Shown: positions 50,919 to 64,000 of the stretch, piece by piece
Layout of the letters: every line of letters starts with the position of its first letter
How positions within the stretch are numbered: the stretch's first letter is position 1
Origin: Lycocorax pyrrhopterus obiensis
Taxonomy: Eukaryota > Chordata > Aves > Passeriformes > Paradisaeidae
Direction: 5' to 3'
Length of the DNA: 64,000 nt
Assembly (NCBI GenBank): GCA_014706295.1
Contig: JACSVZ010000001.1
Location: 115,083,111-115,147,110 of the forward strand
Notes under the pieces: model-generated
Told to the model about the DNA's origin: nothing
Database searches by the model: none
The model's input: only the letters and a program-made list of their open reading frames with translations
Position numbers and translations under genes: made by a program

Positions 50919-50953
50919 GTGTGTGTGTATGTGTGCTGATCTGATCTGATCTG
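50919..50953. repeat. (GT)n followed by (CTGAT)3
   Basis: A short interrupted GT run is followed directly by three perfect copies of the pentamer CTGAT and a partial fourth. It is a simple compound microsatellite upstream of the EPHA6 promoter. Confidence 0.85.
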
Positions 50954-51689
50954 CCGGCTGCTCTCATCCCCCCCGCACAGGTGCGCTGGCACCTGGGATG
51001 GGCGCGCTGTGGAAGTGCCGCCCTCCCACCACGCTCCCCATCCCGGCCTGTGTGGTCTTTTTTTTTATTATTCTATCGAACATTTCAATTTCTGGATTTC
51101 TACAAAGGCAGGGGAAAAAAGAGAAAACCCGGCACCACAGGAAGGTACTCATATCCGTATTTCTGAATATGAATCAAACCAGGTGTCTAAATCCACAAGC
51201 AAGAGGGAAAAAAAAGGAAAAGCTAATTCCCAATGCTTCCCTGTGTTCCAAAATCCCATTGAAGTGAATGGGTAATGCAGCTACAAGAGTCTGCACCAGA
51301 GAATACCAAAGTTCCTGCTGAGGTGCCTAGATAGACGTTCACAGAAGCTTTGTATGAAAACACTTAACTTTGTAATGCAAGAATAAAGAATGTTTTTAAA
51401 ATTATTAGTTTAAAGATTATTTTCAAAGGAGTTGTTCAGTGAGCAAAGCCAACACAGAAATACGTATTTGCGGGTATTTGGAAGGATCTTTAAAGATTGC
51501 AGCGAGCCTACAACATTGCAGTATTTCCTATATTTAGCTGTGTTAACAACGTCCTATAAGGAAAACTTTTATTCAAAAAAAAAATGTCAATGGGAAAAGT
51601 TTAGTATTTTGTCTTAGGTTCAAAGGGAGGTAAAAAGAGAAAGTAAAATTTTTAGAATTTTGATGTTGGACACCCAAATGGGTGTTTGA

Positions 51690-51750
51690 GTGTTTAGGTG
51701 ACCTTTAAAGATCTCTTCCAACACAAATTATTCTGAGTCCATGAGTCTCA
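51690..51750 (+). mobile_element. CR1 LINE terminal fragment
   Basis: A short piece reading TAGGTGACCTTTAAAGATCT, then CTTCCAACACAAATTATTCT and GAGTCCATGAG matches the last ~60 bp of a CR1 3' UTR. It lies about 900 bp beyond the upstream end of the CpG island. Confidence 0.65.
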
Positions 51751-54700
51751 ATACCGTTCTGGTTTAGAGTTAACACAGCCAAAAGGAAAGTAGAGCTAAC
51801 TACCTACTAAGGTTTGTTTTTTGGGGTAAGGGGTGAGAATTCAGGCTTTAATTCTTCTCAAGTTCCTGGTTGAGTAGGAAGACGCTTTCTAACCAGACTG
51901 CCATAAAACAGTAGTGCAGGACATCCTGTATAAAGGGGCCCAGATGTTTGTGAGTTGTTTGGAGCAGTGAAGAACACTGCTTACAACCTCTGAGAAAAAC
52001 TTTTCACACATTAATGGGAAAGGGCAATTAATTAGCACAGCGAAAGTGAACTGAGATTCCTCCCCTCGCTTCTGCTGTTGCACGGTACAGATTTGGGATT
52101 TTATACTAGGCTTTTCTCAGACAAGTCCAGTAGCACGTGTATTTATATGCTCATATCTGTGCAGGCACTCTCCAGACACTTGTGCATCTCCACATACATC
52201 TGCGTGCACATCACGCAGGCATTTCCTTCCTCAAGGAACTTGGCAGGTCTGGCTTCCCACTTCTGTTGCTTTTACAAGTCCTGTCAGACTACAGCTGGAT
52301 ACAAAAGGGAGACAGGGAGAGATGTGGCAACAGCATAGACAAAATGAGTGTGTCTCCTCTCATAGCTTTGCCTCCTGTGAGCCTTGAACTCCACAAGTCA
52401 CAGGAAACTGTTGGGTAACCAAACAGCTAAAAAGGATGGGTGGCATTCCCTCCACGGTGTCCCTGCACCAGCTTTTAATTTGAATTTTAGGAGAATTTCC
52501 AGGGGAACAGCTTTGGAAGAACAGTGCTCATTCATCTACACATAGATTAAATTTTTATAACTTTGTATATTATTGTGAATTCCGAATAAAATCTTAACCA
52601 TCGTGCTTTTTCAGATGTATGCAAACATACGAAATTCAATAGTGGATGGCTAAAGTATTAAATATAAAGAAGTAGAGTCCTATTTTGATAACATTTTTTC
52701 CTCTGAAATTTAAAGCCACTTTGTAAAATAAACTTTGAAGTATTAAACAGGATAGTTGCACCAAGTAAGATAAAGAGGAGCCACAGTCTTCATACTCAGA
52801 TTTCTAGAGAGTGTATTTTTGTAGAAGCAAGGAATTCCGTATATTGCCATCCTTAAAACAAGTCAGAATATGATCTGCCCTGTGAAGCCCTATTTTTATT
52901 ATTCTCTTAAAAAAAAAGGATAATCTTTCTGTTAATAATAAACAAAAAACCAAACAGGAAATATAGGATATAAATTACACATAATACGTTGTCTTTTGTT
53001 CTTTGTGTAGTTAACTATACATGATTTATCTTTAGTGGTGTTAATTATAATAAAACTGACTTCCTCTAAAAAACCCCAAAACCCATTCATTTTTCATTAA
53101 CATTTCTGATAATATAATGTTGGTTTGTGTATTAGTCCTTTGAACCATCACTCCCTACTGTCTGTGGTTTAATGTGATCAAAGCAAACATTTTAATTAGG
53201 ACACTGACCAAAAACATATTTACAATAAATTTAAGACACTTTTTCCATGCAGCACTTAAGAGGATTTGCTGATGTTGGAAGTGCTGTAGTGTTTGGACCA
53301 AGACACCTGCATTAGGATTTTTTAAACAGTAACACTCACACTCGCTGACTTTAACTACAACCTGTATACTAAGGAAACCACAATGTATTATTGATCTCTT
53401 GAAGTCTGAGGCAAGAGCTTTTCTAGTGAATAGAACACAGTGCTGATGTGGCAGTGTAACCAGAAATGAACCTTACAATGGTATCTCTCTTATTCAGACT
53501 TATAAATTACACTTTCTCCTAAAATTGAAAGTGGATTCCATTTTGTTATGCATTATATTCTTGTGTCTGTAGAATTGTACACTTTTTTTTTTGTTTGAAT
53601 GAGCAGGCCTTTTACTTTACCAACATCTTTATTTTTTAGTGTGTTCAATGATAGGCTGACACCAGATCATTGTCAATATTTCTTCTTCCTACTGTAGTCC
53701 CCAAATATGCTCATGGTATGTGCAGCAATTCACATGAAGTGCTTTTAAGTATTTGCAGATTTTGACAATTTTCTGTCACACATCAAGGGAAGTAAAGTAG
53801 AAGTTTAATAAGGTATGAGGCTTATCTCCTCTCTTATTGTAGATACAGAAAAAGATAAAGAAGGAAAAAGGGATGAGAGCCGCAAAGAAAACTTCCAACA
53901 AATCTTCTAGAAAGACAGGGATACTAAAAGTAGCCTAAATAGGTGACTGAATTCTGACATTAAAGTATTATTTGAATTACAGAAGTAACATCAGCACCTC
54001 AGTCATGGATTTCCTGTGCTGCAGAACACTTTGTTACAGGCAAAGTGTAGGAAAGTCATACACATAGGAAAGTCATTGGCCAAGTCTTGCCTGTTAATTA
54101 TTTAAGTTCTGTTCCTAGATTACATTTTCTTTTCAGGTTGGCTTGTGTATGTCTGGACCTATTCTGACCTATTAGTGAGCACACTAATTCTGACACTCTG
54201 CACTGTGCAATTTAATGAAGCGAATTATACTCAACCACGTTTTAGGGAAATTACTGATAAAAAGTGCAGGATGGTTTCATCCCCATCTTGTTACATGCAC
54301 AGGCTTAGAACTGCCTCAAATTATTTTTACACTAAAGCGTGATTAGAGGATTATATGATGTACGAGACTGTAAAATGTTACCCATTTTTCAAACTTTACA
54401 CATTGATGTTACAGAAGAGCCCATATGACAACACTTCCTTCATTTCCAGTATGTCCTTTTACCCTTCCATATTAATTTATAAAAGAAACAAAATATCCAA
54501 GTTTTAAAGTGGTGTTACAGACAAGTTAGTTTCCATGCTTTTCACTTGCAGTTTCTTCAGATAAATCTAATTATTTGGATTAATAGGCAAAGCAGTAGAT
54601 ACAGTCTAAGAAGTTTATGTTTTGCAGGAAGGTTTAATAGTAATAGAATTGTCCTGGAAATCTTTCAAGAATAACAAATTGCTTGGCAATGAATATTTTC

Positions 54701-57700
54701 AATATTTAAATTTTGCGAGTGTAATCTTGCTGTGGCGGAGCAAAGGGATTCCAGATAAAAACAGGAGAATTAATTAAATCACAGATCCTGAAGGAGAGGA
54801 TTGGAACATCTAGACCACAAAAAATAAATATTGTGGCCTCATCGAGGGGGAAGGAGCCAAACTTTTCCTCATGGTGTTGGCAGAGGTATTTTCAGAGCGG
54901 TAGATGTGCATGTGGAGCATTCAATTAAAATGCAAGAGACACCAGAATTACAGACTAATCGAAGTTGAGGGTCCAAGACAGGTAAACTTTAATAGAAAGG
55001 TTTTTATCCATCTTACTAAATTAAATACTTCTAGCTGAATGAATTGCAAATTGAGTTGGGTCTCAAAATGATAAAATAAACAAAATGGTGTAAAAAAAAA
55101 GAGACAAAAACCTTGTAGTTACTAGAGAGTGAACCAGATTCTACTCATTCCATCCGAAAGGTCTTCTTGGCATAAGTGAGGGTGATGAAGTCAGGGCACA
55201 CAACAAGGCTGTGTCCGAACTCTTTGTCTTCTGGAAGTTAGAAGGCTTAAATTCCACTCTTAACAGCACGTAAATCCTCTTAGGTTCTTTTCTGTGAACG
55301 TGTAGTACCAGTTAATGATTGTAGTAGGATATTTCTTTAGCCATCAGAAGTAATAGTAAATACAACCATGACTGAAATGGTAATGCTGTAAACATTTTGG
55401 GTGACACTGAAAAGACTATAAGCCCAGTTTTAATGACATACATTTCAGATTTCCATTGAAATATTATTGCTAAAACTTAACACACTCCCCATATTTACAC
55501 CTTTAAAGGAGACTTAAATTTGGACCATTTTATGAGGAGACAAGAACTTAAAACTTACACCATACCCTTATAAATGGTGAAACCAAAAGTGAGTTCAGAA
55601 ATATTAATTCCTTTTGTAGGTTTTGATAAAACTGGAGTTTTGCTTTTGTATGGTGTTAGCTATGGACAAAATGGAGCTGTCTGTATCTAAATACCCTACT
55701 TGAGATTTATGGTACTGTAGATAAATGGAAACATTTTCGCATTTAGTAGATATTGCTTCTGAAATCAAACCCTGTGGCTATATACTGTTTTACTTGAACT
55801 AGTACTGTATCTACTTAAAGATTCGAATCTCCCTGATTGTTTTTCCCTTTTGGTATTTCTGCCTTGTAGATGAAAATGAGAAAACGTTGAGGCTGGCTCA
55901 GTACAAATAACAATAAAGGCAAACAACCAGGTTTATAAAGATGTATCATCTTGCCCTTATCCAGCTGCAGCTTCATGCAGGAATTGCTTCAGGCACCTGA
56001 GCAGACGTGTTTGTCATTACCACAGATTAATGTTGTGGTGGAACAGTGACTCCTGTACATATTTGCATTATTTTACCAACTGGTATGATGTGATACATCC
56101 ATTTCTGCACGAGCTGGGCTGACCTCCTCCACAAAAAGCAATTCTCACGCAAAACTGGTAAAGAATGCAGTAACTACATCATGCGTGAGGCATGGGGGGC
56201 AAATTGTATCAAGATACGTGATATAATCTGAACAACTCCTGGAAATGATAAATCAAATTATTTTCAGTTATATGCAAAGGTCCTTCATGACACCAGCAAA
56301 CTAGTCTGCTGCAACCATTTAGTCCTAAATTCTACACTAAACGTTGTAACTAATTTGGGAAAAGTATCAACATCAGACAGACCATCCCACATCTGAAAAC
56401 ATCTGTCCTTGGCACATGCTCACACTGGCATATAGGAAGTAGCCAGTCACCGTAACTTCAGTAAATTTGGGTCTCTCAGGCAGCCTTTACTTAAAACATG
56501 AAAAAGACATTTTGGAATGGAAGCACAAACTTTGCAAAATAGCAATATGTCATCAAGTTTATTTACTTAAAATATCCACAAAATATCTAACACTTTAAAC
56601 ACAGTTAGCATTCATTGGTGTCAGAAGCTCTAAAAATTACAGTTTTGCTTGGACATCACATTGCTTTCCACCAGCAACGACAACTCATTTATTGGATATT
56701 AGAGGAATGCATTTGGATGTCCAAGAGAATTTTGCACAAAACTGTAAGGAGACATAGGTTTATGCCTTCAGACTGACCATTAAATCCTTATTTATGTGTG
56801 TTTAAAGATTTTTAAATTTTAGAGATAATAAAGTTGATAACGAATTGGATACTGATATGTACTACTGAAGGAACATCCTCTAAGTTTAGCTACTTCCATA
56901 ATTTTCTTATGTGAATTTCCCGGCTTTTTACATTCTTATGGTTCTTATAAATGAGGTGTTTCCATTATTAGGTGCTGGGTTGGGACATTGTGATCAACAG
57001 ACTTATCAACAAGGATAAGGTTCCAAGTGCTGGTTATGATAAAGAATTAAGGGAATTATTAAAGAATGTTGCTATGTGCCAGCAAGCCTATTTTATAAAA
57101 CCTTGAAAATTCCATTTTTACTTTAATAAAATCATTTCAGTCAAAACGACAAGGACTAAATTGTAAAAAATACAGATTTGAGCTTTTGTCTTGCAAATAA
57201 GCATTATAAATTTATTATTTTGCTTGTATAAAATATGGTTTAGTGCCTGATCCCTGCCTCATTCAATGCACAGGATTAGAGTGTTCAGGGCTCTAAAATC
57301 AAGTGAGACAGCAAGGTATTACCAACATCACTTGTTGTGTGAGTTTCGGGAAGACAAACTCGATTCTGTCCTGACCTTTTGCTGTGACACTGTCACTGAA
57401 GTCAGTGTTAATCACAGATTGCTGAACGGATCATGTAGGCTGGAATTGTCAGGAATGGACAAAACAGGGAGTGACCAAAGGTCATAAAGTTTAAAAAAGG
57501 TCTGATCCCTTTCCTGGACTGTGAGTGTCTCTCTTCCCATCCATCTTGCCATAACCTTTCCTCTAAGTACTTTTTTTTCCCCATGAGAATAAAGTTTTGG
57601 AATACATTTCTTGGTTGATAAATCACACACAATATTAAGGAAAAATGGGGCATGTTACTGATTGGAAGGAAGAAACAAAAGACCTTCCAGAGTTTATCAA

Positions 57701-60700
57701 TGCCAAAGCCATTATGATTTTAACTAAAACTTTGGTAAATGAAAAAGAAATTGCTACACATTTTCTAAATTGACCCACACTTAGCAGCTGTCTGTGGTAC
57801 AGTGTCAGATTGCAGCTTTGCTTCATTCAATTTCCACCAAATTAAAAGGACAGATCTATAAGGAGTCTTTGGAACAGGAGGATTGCTGTGAATAAAAAAG
57901 AGATGCCACTTTCCTTTGTAATATATTATTGGTTAGGTCTCTTCAGGCGTGTGTGACAGTCAGAGCTAAACTGGAGAAGAAGTAACAGAAACAATTGCAC
58001 TGCTGTTAAATCTGGTACAAATGAAGTGAGGTGTATCACATAATATATCCTTATAGAGGACAAACCCCTAGAATTACTAAAACTTTTTTTTAAAGTCACA
58101 GATCTAAGGGGAAGTCAATCAAGAAAATGCATCTTCTGTTAAAAATCTATGTGATAGGGCTTAGGTATCTTTAGCAAAAAAGTCAAGAATAATAATCTAA
58201 AATTGAAATCCAAGGTGTGTATGACAATTTTGTGCTGCCAACCCCTTGTAGGGCTTACTTCAAACTTTGAAACTTCTCTGCTTCCAGTGATTGTCTCAGC
58301 ACAGGTGTCTGTGACTTCATCTTTGCTGTGATTCATTATTTCCTAAGAACTTAAGAACTTCTGCCTGACTTTGCTGAGATCCTTCCCTGCCACAACTTCA
58401 TCTGGCTGCCTCTTCCTAATCCTTGCAGTGTTTTCTAATAATGTGGAACAGGATTTTAACACCTCCCTCCTAGATGCATGGTTGCTTCTATTCATCAGGG
58501 TTCATTCACAGTATAATTTACTGTGGTGCTGTGGAAGGTGTATAAAAATCACCAATGTGCATGGGCGGTTTGAAAATGTGCTGTCAGGGCTCAGAGGGAC
58601 TGAGCATAAACAATGTTCTTCACAGGCTTTGAGGAACAAGTGTTTGCCAACATTTTATTCTATACATTTTATCTCCAATCCACATTACTCAACAAAGCAT
58701 CAGTTGTGACCATCCTGTCCAGTGAATTTAGTGAAAACTGACAGTCTTCCAGTAGGACGATGCTTTTGATTTTTAAAAGATGATTGAAACCACCCCCCAA
58801 ACCTCCTATGAGCCAGAAAATGTTCCACTTTGGTTCCTCAAATCAATTAATTTGGATTACCTGAAACACTTTGTCAGCTTTGTTAATAACTACTAGATCA
58901 TGTAAGAGTGAACATAAGTTACAATGACCTCCAAAAAAAGCCTTTAAAAAGAGTCTACCTGAATGCCACCATCATTTCTGTGAAGAATAAGATATTTCTG
59001 TAAATAAAAGTGACTAAATATCCTTATTTTAGTCATCAACTGCTGATGTAATAGGAGAAAACAATAATAAAGGGTAGGTGGTGTATCTGGGAACCTAGCA
59101 ACTAAAGAAGTAGCTAAAATCTTCCATTATTATTTAGCATTATGCAGTAAGAATAATCTCATCTTTTGATCTGTGATGTTTATTTAATTCCAGAATTTGA
59201 AAGACATCTCTAATCACTGGACATAAAAAGCAATAAACAGCAATTAAATAAGTATAAACTAGACATTTCAATTTAGAAATGTAGCTGCTTCTCAGAGAAA
59301 AAGAGTCTTTGAAAGAGAGCAAATCTGTTTGAACTGCTGATCGTGGGATAATCAGTCACTCATAATAACTCAAGCAAGAATTTTAAATATCTTGGTACAG
59401 ATGCTGTTAATATCTAAGCCTGAGTTTTTAAAACATCTTTTCAAGGTGGATTGCTGGTAATTCTGAAATGTTTACTTAATGCTATATTGAAAGTTAACGG
59501 TAGGCAGAAGTTAATGGTTTCTGCCCTAAGAAGTATTAGGGCAAGTGTTGTTCTCATGGAGATGAGAAAGATGAAATAAAATATTGCCACTGACACTGCT
59601 TTAAAAAAAATATTACTTCTGACTGGTTTAAACAAGGAGGAGTATTTTCAAAATGCAGAATGTGAAACCGTTTTAAATTATTTTATAGCCAGAAGCCAAA
59701 AAATGGGTGAGAACATAGAGTCCTTACTTTCTTAATATTTCAGAACTAACAATGACCTGACACACCTTGCTCCAAATACTCAGAGATATCAACAAAGCTA
59801 AATTTCAGGGAAACAAATTAATCTTAAGGATGCATAATGTGAATAACAGGAACACAATCTGAACTGTTACTGGGACTATCAAATGAGCTTAAAGCTCAGT
59901 ACTGTTATGGTTGTTTAATTGGTAGATTTTAACTATTATAGGGATCAGGAATGAGGAACAGAACTAAGCTTTTATGGCTCTCTGTTACATACATGATGCC
60001 ACTAGAGGGACGTGTACAGCCAAGAGTCACTTACATGGGCTTCAGAAAGAATTGGAGATAATTTATTAGCAAATATGAATAAAAAGTAGTTACACCTATA
60101 TTTTTTCAATCACACCTAAAAATGACTCAGCCTTTTCATCTGTCTTTTCTTGAGAGTATCTTATTTTGTTTGTAATATTGACATCCTAACAAACATCAGA
60201 AGCATAGCTTTAAGATTATATCAGATGCCTAAAAATAGACTCTTTTGATTTCTGAATCTGATTTAAGTGCCTTTAAAGTTATCCTCACTCCCCTTGACTA
60301 AAAATCAATTTGTGCAATTCCAAGAGTTCGTTTGTTTCTGTGCGAGTGAGGTGATGTAAGACAGAGTAAACAAAGTAAAGTAAACGGAGAAACTCATATA
60401 TGCAGAGACCATGAATATTCCATGAGGCAAAAGGATTTAAGGATTCTCAAATGAATTTTCAGAGGAGGTCTTTACAGTAATCTGTCTGCACCACATAAGT
60501 GAGCTGCTACAATGGAACGAGGAATTTTCTGCCCTGCATTTATAAAATGAACACTTGAACTGCACTAGAAGGGTGTTTCTGTCCTTTTAATCTTTTCAAC
60601 ACAACTGTTTCAGGTAGTAAAATATGCAACGTTAGTCCAGGAAGAGAAACAGTGTATTACTAGAAGCAAGAAATACATCGATAGTGAAGTATGTAGCCAA

Positions 60701-62749
60701 ACTATCAGAAAAAAGCTATTTGTGTAATTGCTGCTGTAAAACTCAAAGTGTGGTTAAAATACATTGATAGCTGGCTTCATATTTATTCCAGGCAATTTAT
60801 ATTAATGAATAGAAAATGAAGTGGGACTGTTTCCTTTTATCATTGAAAGGCTATAGACAATTGAATTTGAGCTATAATTTTAGACCTTATAAAATTTAAA
60901 ACTTTAAAATCACGGCTCTGAAATTCCAGACACAAATGAGTTGAGTCATTTAAGGTAATGATGATTTCGCCCTACTGAAATGGTTGGATCTAATTCAAAG
61001 CAGAAAGTGTCATTATCTGTTCTATTGCCTCTCTAGTTCGTGCAAGCTGTGTTTACTTTATCTAGGAAAATATCATTGGCAGGAAAAGAAACACCTTTAA
61101 ATCTTTCCAACTTGAATTTGAAAGCATTGCAAAAAACATTTCTGCCTTCTAGTGCCTTGAAAGAACATTTTCTTATTTCCAGACTGAATCAGATGGAAAA
61201 AAACTTGATAAATCTTTATGCATTAGTGGGAGATTAAATTATAGTAGATAAAATATTAGAATTGATCTCCAAAATAGTATTCATTTACGAAGAATGTAGA
61301 AAAGCTTAACATGTGCTTCTTCAAATGGATCAAGAGTACTCAGAAAATATATTCCTAGTTTGACTAGCAGTTTGATTTTATGTTAATATCTCCTCTTCAT
61401 ATTTTCACAACCATTTTATTTAAGTTATTTTTTGCCCATGAAATACCTAAGAACAGATCCAATATTTCATGTGAGTGTGTGGCTTTTTGTTGATTATTTT
61501 AAGGAGAACTGCAAATTTGACAGTAGACCATTAAATTAAGAAGATTACTCACCTTACCTGCATGAAAACAAAAACAGTAAAAGGGAAAATCCTGTCAAGA
61601 TTAATGTAGAACATTTTGATTAAATCAACAGCATAGGTAAAGCCCTCCTGCAGGGAGTTTTTCCCAGCCACCTTTGCTAACATGCAAGAAGAATAAAACA
61701 TGGCAAGTTCTGGACTATGGTGATTTATTGGGCACTCAGGTGGTTTCTTCTCTCTTTTTGTCCATGAAAAGTTGTCACTCACCCTTGATTCACATCTCAT
61801 ATATTTCCTGAGTGTGTAACAGAGACTTAGCCTGGATAGATAAGTTGACTTTTCTGCCTCTAATAGCTGCTGAAAAATACTGAATTATTACTCTGCCTCT
61901 GATGGTTATCAAATATTCTTCCATTATCTTATTCTAACTACTAATAGCTGGACCTACTAAAAGAGGACTGATGGATGGGGTCTGCGCTCTGACAAAATCA
62001 GATTTTTTTTCAAAGTTAGGAGGTGTGGTGGTTACATGTATCAACTGAAAGGTTACTTAAACCAGCCATGTCTTGGAATATTTCCACTTCTATGACAGTT
62101 TTTGGATTTGGATCTAATTATAAGGAACAAAATAAAAGAGTAATAAAGCGATCATTTGAGAGCGACCAGGTAAGGAAGAAACAAGTGTTTATTTGGTTAT
62201 TTTGAGGCATCACTGACGCCTTTGTGAAAGGCAATACTGGAATTGTTATTTTTTGCAGAGCTAAACTCTCCCAACAGGAGCAGTGACTGGGCACTGTGCA
62301 GGGAAAAACTGTTCAGGATTCACTTAATGCTGAGAGGCTGCAACATTCAGCAGCTGTGCACTGTAAATTCAAAATCCAGACTGGCAGAGCTTGCAGCCAA
62401 GTTCTACAAGCATTAGAAATATGCAATGCTGCACTACATCTTTTTCAAGCCACTTAAAAGGCTTTTCTGCTATTCAGTACAACTGCACTTGACACAGTAA
62501 GTAATTCCTGGAATGACACAAAAAAAAACCACCACCCAAGAAAGTTATTTGGACATCCAAAGTAAAATTTACTCCATTAGACAGCAAGGAAAGCAAAAGA
62601 TAGTACTGGACAACTTTAATTTTAAGGAGTTGCTGAAGATTTTGTTTCAGATAGATTAGTCCAAGTGTAATTCTGTTGTGTTGCAAATACCTGAAATTCG
62701 GGAGAGAGGACTTGCTTCACTAGAGGTTTAGATGGAAATCTATAATTAA
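51751..62749. other. EPHA6 upstream flanking DNA, nothing recognised
   Basis: AT-rich sequence 2-13 kb upstream of the EPHA6 start codon. No open frame shows a known domain, and I recognise no splice-site-bounded exon, RNA gene or transposon. Distal enhancers may exist but cannot be seen without comparative data. Confidence 0.6.
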
Positions 62750-62796
62750 TACAATTTTTACATTAAGTGGATTACAATTTTTACATTAAGTGGATT
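62750..62796. repeat. 23-bp perfect tandem duplication
   Basis: Two adjacent copies of a 23-bp AT-rich unit (TACAATTTTTACATTAAG, then TGGAT), starting at 62750 and 62773, with no differences over the unit. Likely a recent slippage duplication in upstream flanking DNA. Confidence 0.93.
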
Positions 62797-64000
62797 AAAT
62801 TGAATAGTCTTTTTCTTTTTTTATGTCATCTGACACTATCTAAAAAGGCACTGTTCCTACAAGAGTGTGAAGAGGGAAGAGTGAAAAGTGTAAGAGAGGC
62901 AGTTCAATTTCTCTCCCATTCATCCCTTTTAAAATCTGCGGAGAGTTTAAATTTCAAAAGTATCACAACTTACCCAAACAAAACCAAAAATAATTAATAT
63001 TTATAATTAATATTTAACAGTAATTGGAACATCGGAAGAGCTTTTGCCATTAGGAATTTAGGAGCACATATTAAGGCCAGCCACTTCATCCCAACCTGAG
63101 AATTTAAATTGTCTCACGTTGTCCCTCTCCCTGGTCCTGTCCCCATTTCCTTCTCCCTTCATGGAGAAATATGTTGGAGATGAAATTTCAGTACCAGTAC
63201 CAGACATTTGGTCTTCTAAAAAAAAAAAAAAATTAGTTTTACACTGCTTTCATCAAGTTATTCATCATTTTACTACTGATATTTCTGAAACCAGAACTTG
63301 TGTTCCAAATTACTGTTGCCTCCATAAGGTTTTGGCATTAGATTTTAACTTTAATATTGCCAAAGACAGTGTATAGATGGGACAGGCTTCTGAAGGTGAT
63401 TTTGGCTGAGAAAATGTAAAAAATTCTTTAATTTTAAGGGGACTTTCACATACTCTACTATCAGAACCAAAATTCTCTTTTCTGAAGTTTTTTGTATTAT
63501 GGCTATTCCATTGCTAGTAAACTTATATTTTATTTGCTAATTCTTGACATAAAAATGTCCTTCTCTTTCCAAATATATTCTTTGTTAGCTCTAGTTTTGC
63601 TTGAGGCTTTTGAGCACTTCTCTGACCCTAACTTGTTAATATGAGTGCTCGAAAGCACTTAAGCATCCTTTGGGGCAATATTTTTTTCAATCAAAACAGA
63701 TATTTGTAAGCATTCTTGGAGATGAATCCTTCTTATAAAATCCTGTGGAATCTGGAAGAGGTATTCGTTGGAAAGGATCTCTCCTTTAACAATATATTGC
63801 ATATCAAAAGGTTATATGGAATTGTATTTTTGCTAACTTCAGCACCTTTCAGGTGTTGTCAAGATTCTTCCAATATTCTCTTGTTCAGTGTTTTCCAGTG
63901 TCTTCTAGTCTTTTGACCCAAGTCACAAGTTTCATAGACAATGGGAAATTTATTGATCTGCATGAAAAATGTCATTTTGACAGAAAACTCTTTCCTTTAT
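62797..64000. other. Upstream flanking DNA, nothing recognised
   Basis: AT-rich sequence with an A-run near 63218-63232. No gene or repeat family recognised up to the window end. Confidence 0.6.

Noticed and set aside
55816..55830. AGATTCGAATCT resembling a tRNA B-box
   Set aside because: No acceptor stem, A-box or cloverleaf could be built around it; it is a simple palindrome.

Overview
The window reads as vertebrate, specifically avian, genomic DNA. It is mostly AT-rich, non-coding sequence with one sharp CpG island at about 48.95-50.8 kb. It carries several chicken-repeat-1 (CR1) LINE 3' ends and one long terminal repeat (LTR) of a type I associate with bird, especially songbird, genomes. 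There are no prokaryotic-style operons, and nearly all open frames are short chance frames in AT-rich DNA.

The only gene I can support is the 5' end of EPHA6, an Eph-family receptor tyrosine kinase, on the minus strand. Coding exon 1 (49398-49500) lies in the CpG island. It encodes the start methionine in a strong Kozak context, a signal peptide and the first mature residues, and ends at a consensus GTGAGT donor after 34 codons plus one base. Exon 2 (22304-22368) is 65 nt and too short to show as an open frame. It has a pyrimidine-rich AG acceptor and a GTAAGT donor, and it encodes the start of the ephrin-binding domain (LLDTTTALGELGWKTF...). The reading frame joins exactly across the 27,029-bp intron 1. 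Exon 3, which in Eph genes encodes most of the ligand-binding domain as one exon of several hundred bases, is not here. Intron 2 must therefore extend left beyond base 1 and exceed 22.3 kb.

Layout from left to right: 1-22303 is intron 2, with a minus-strand CR1 at 3.4 kb, a degenerate ~42-bp tandem array at 12.5 kb, a G/T-rich tract at 15.7 kb and three plus-strand CR1 pieces at 17-20.6 kb. 22304-22368 is exon 2. 22369-49397 is intron 1, with a CR1 at 27.7 kb, a near-perfect 79-bp duplication at 29.1 kb, a probable solo LTR at 32.4-33.0 kb, a minus-strand CR1 at 34.9 kb, and the island's downstream half with a 16-bp minisatellite. 49398-49500 is exon 1. 49501-50.8 kb is the presumed 5' UTR and promoter. 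50.8-64 kb is upstream flanking DNA in which I see no gene.

I found no novel multi-gene system. The useful results are the precise EPHA6 exon models, the possible in-frame N-terminal extension, and several tandem repeats and transposon insertions that could vary between individuals or species.
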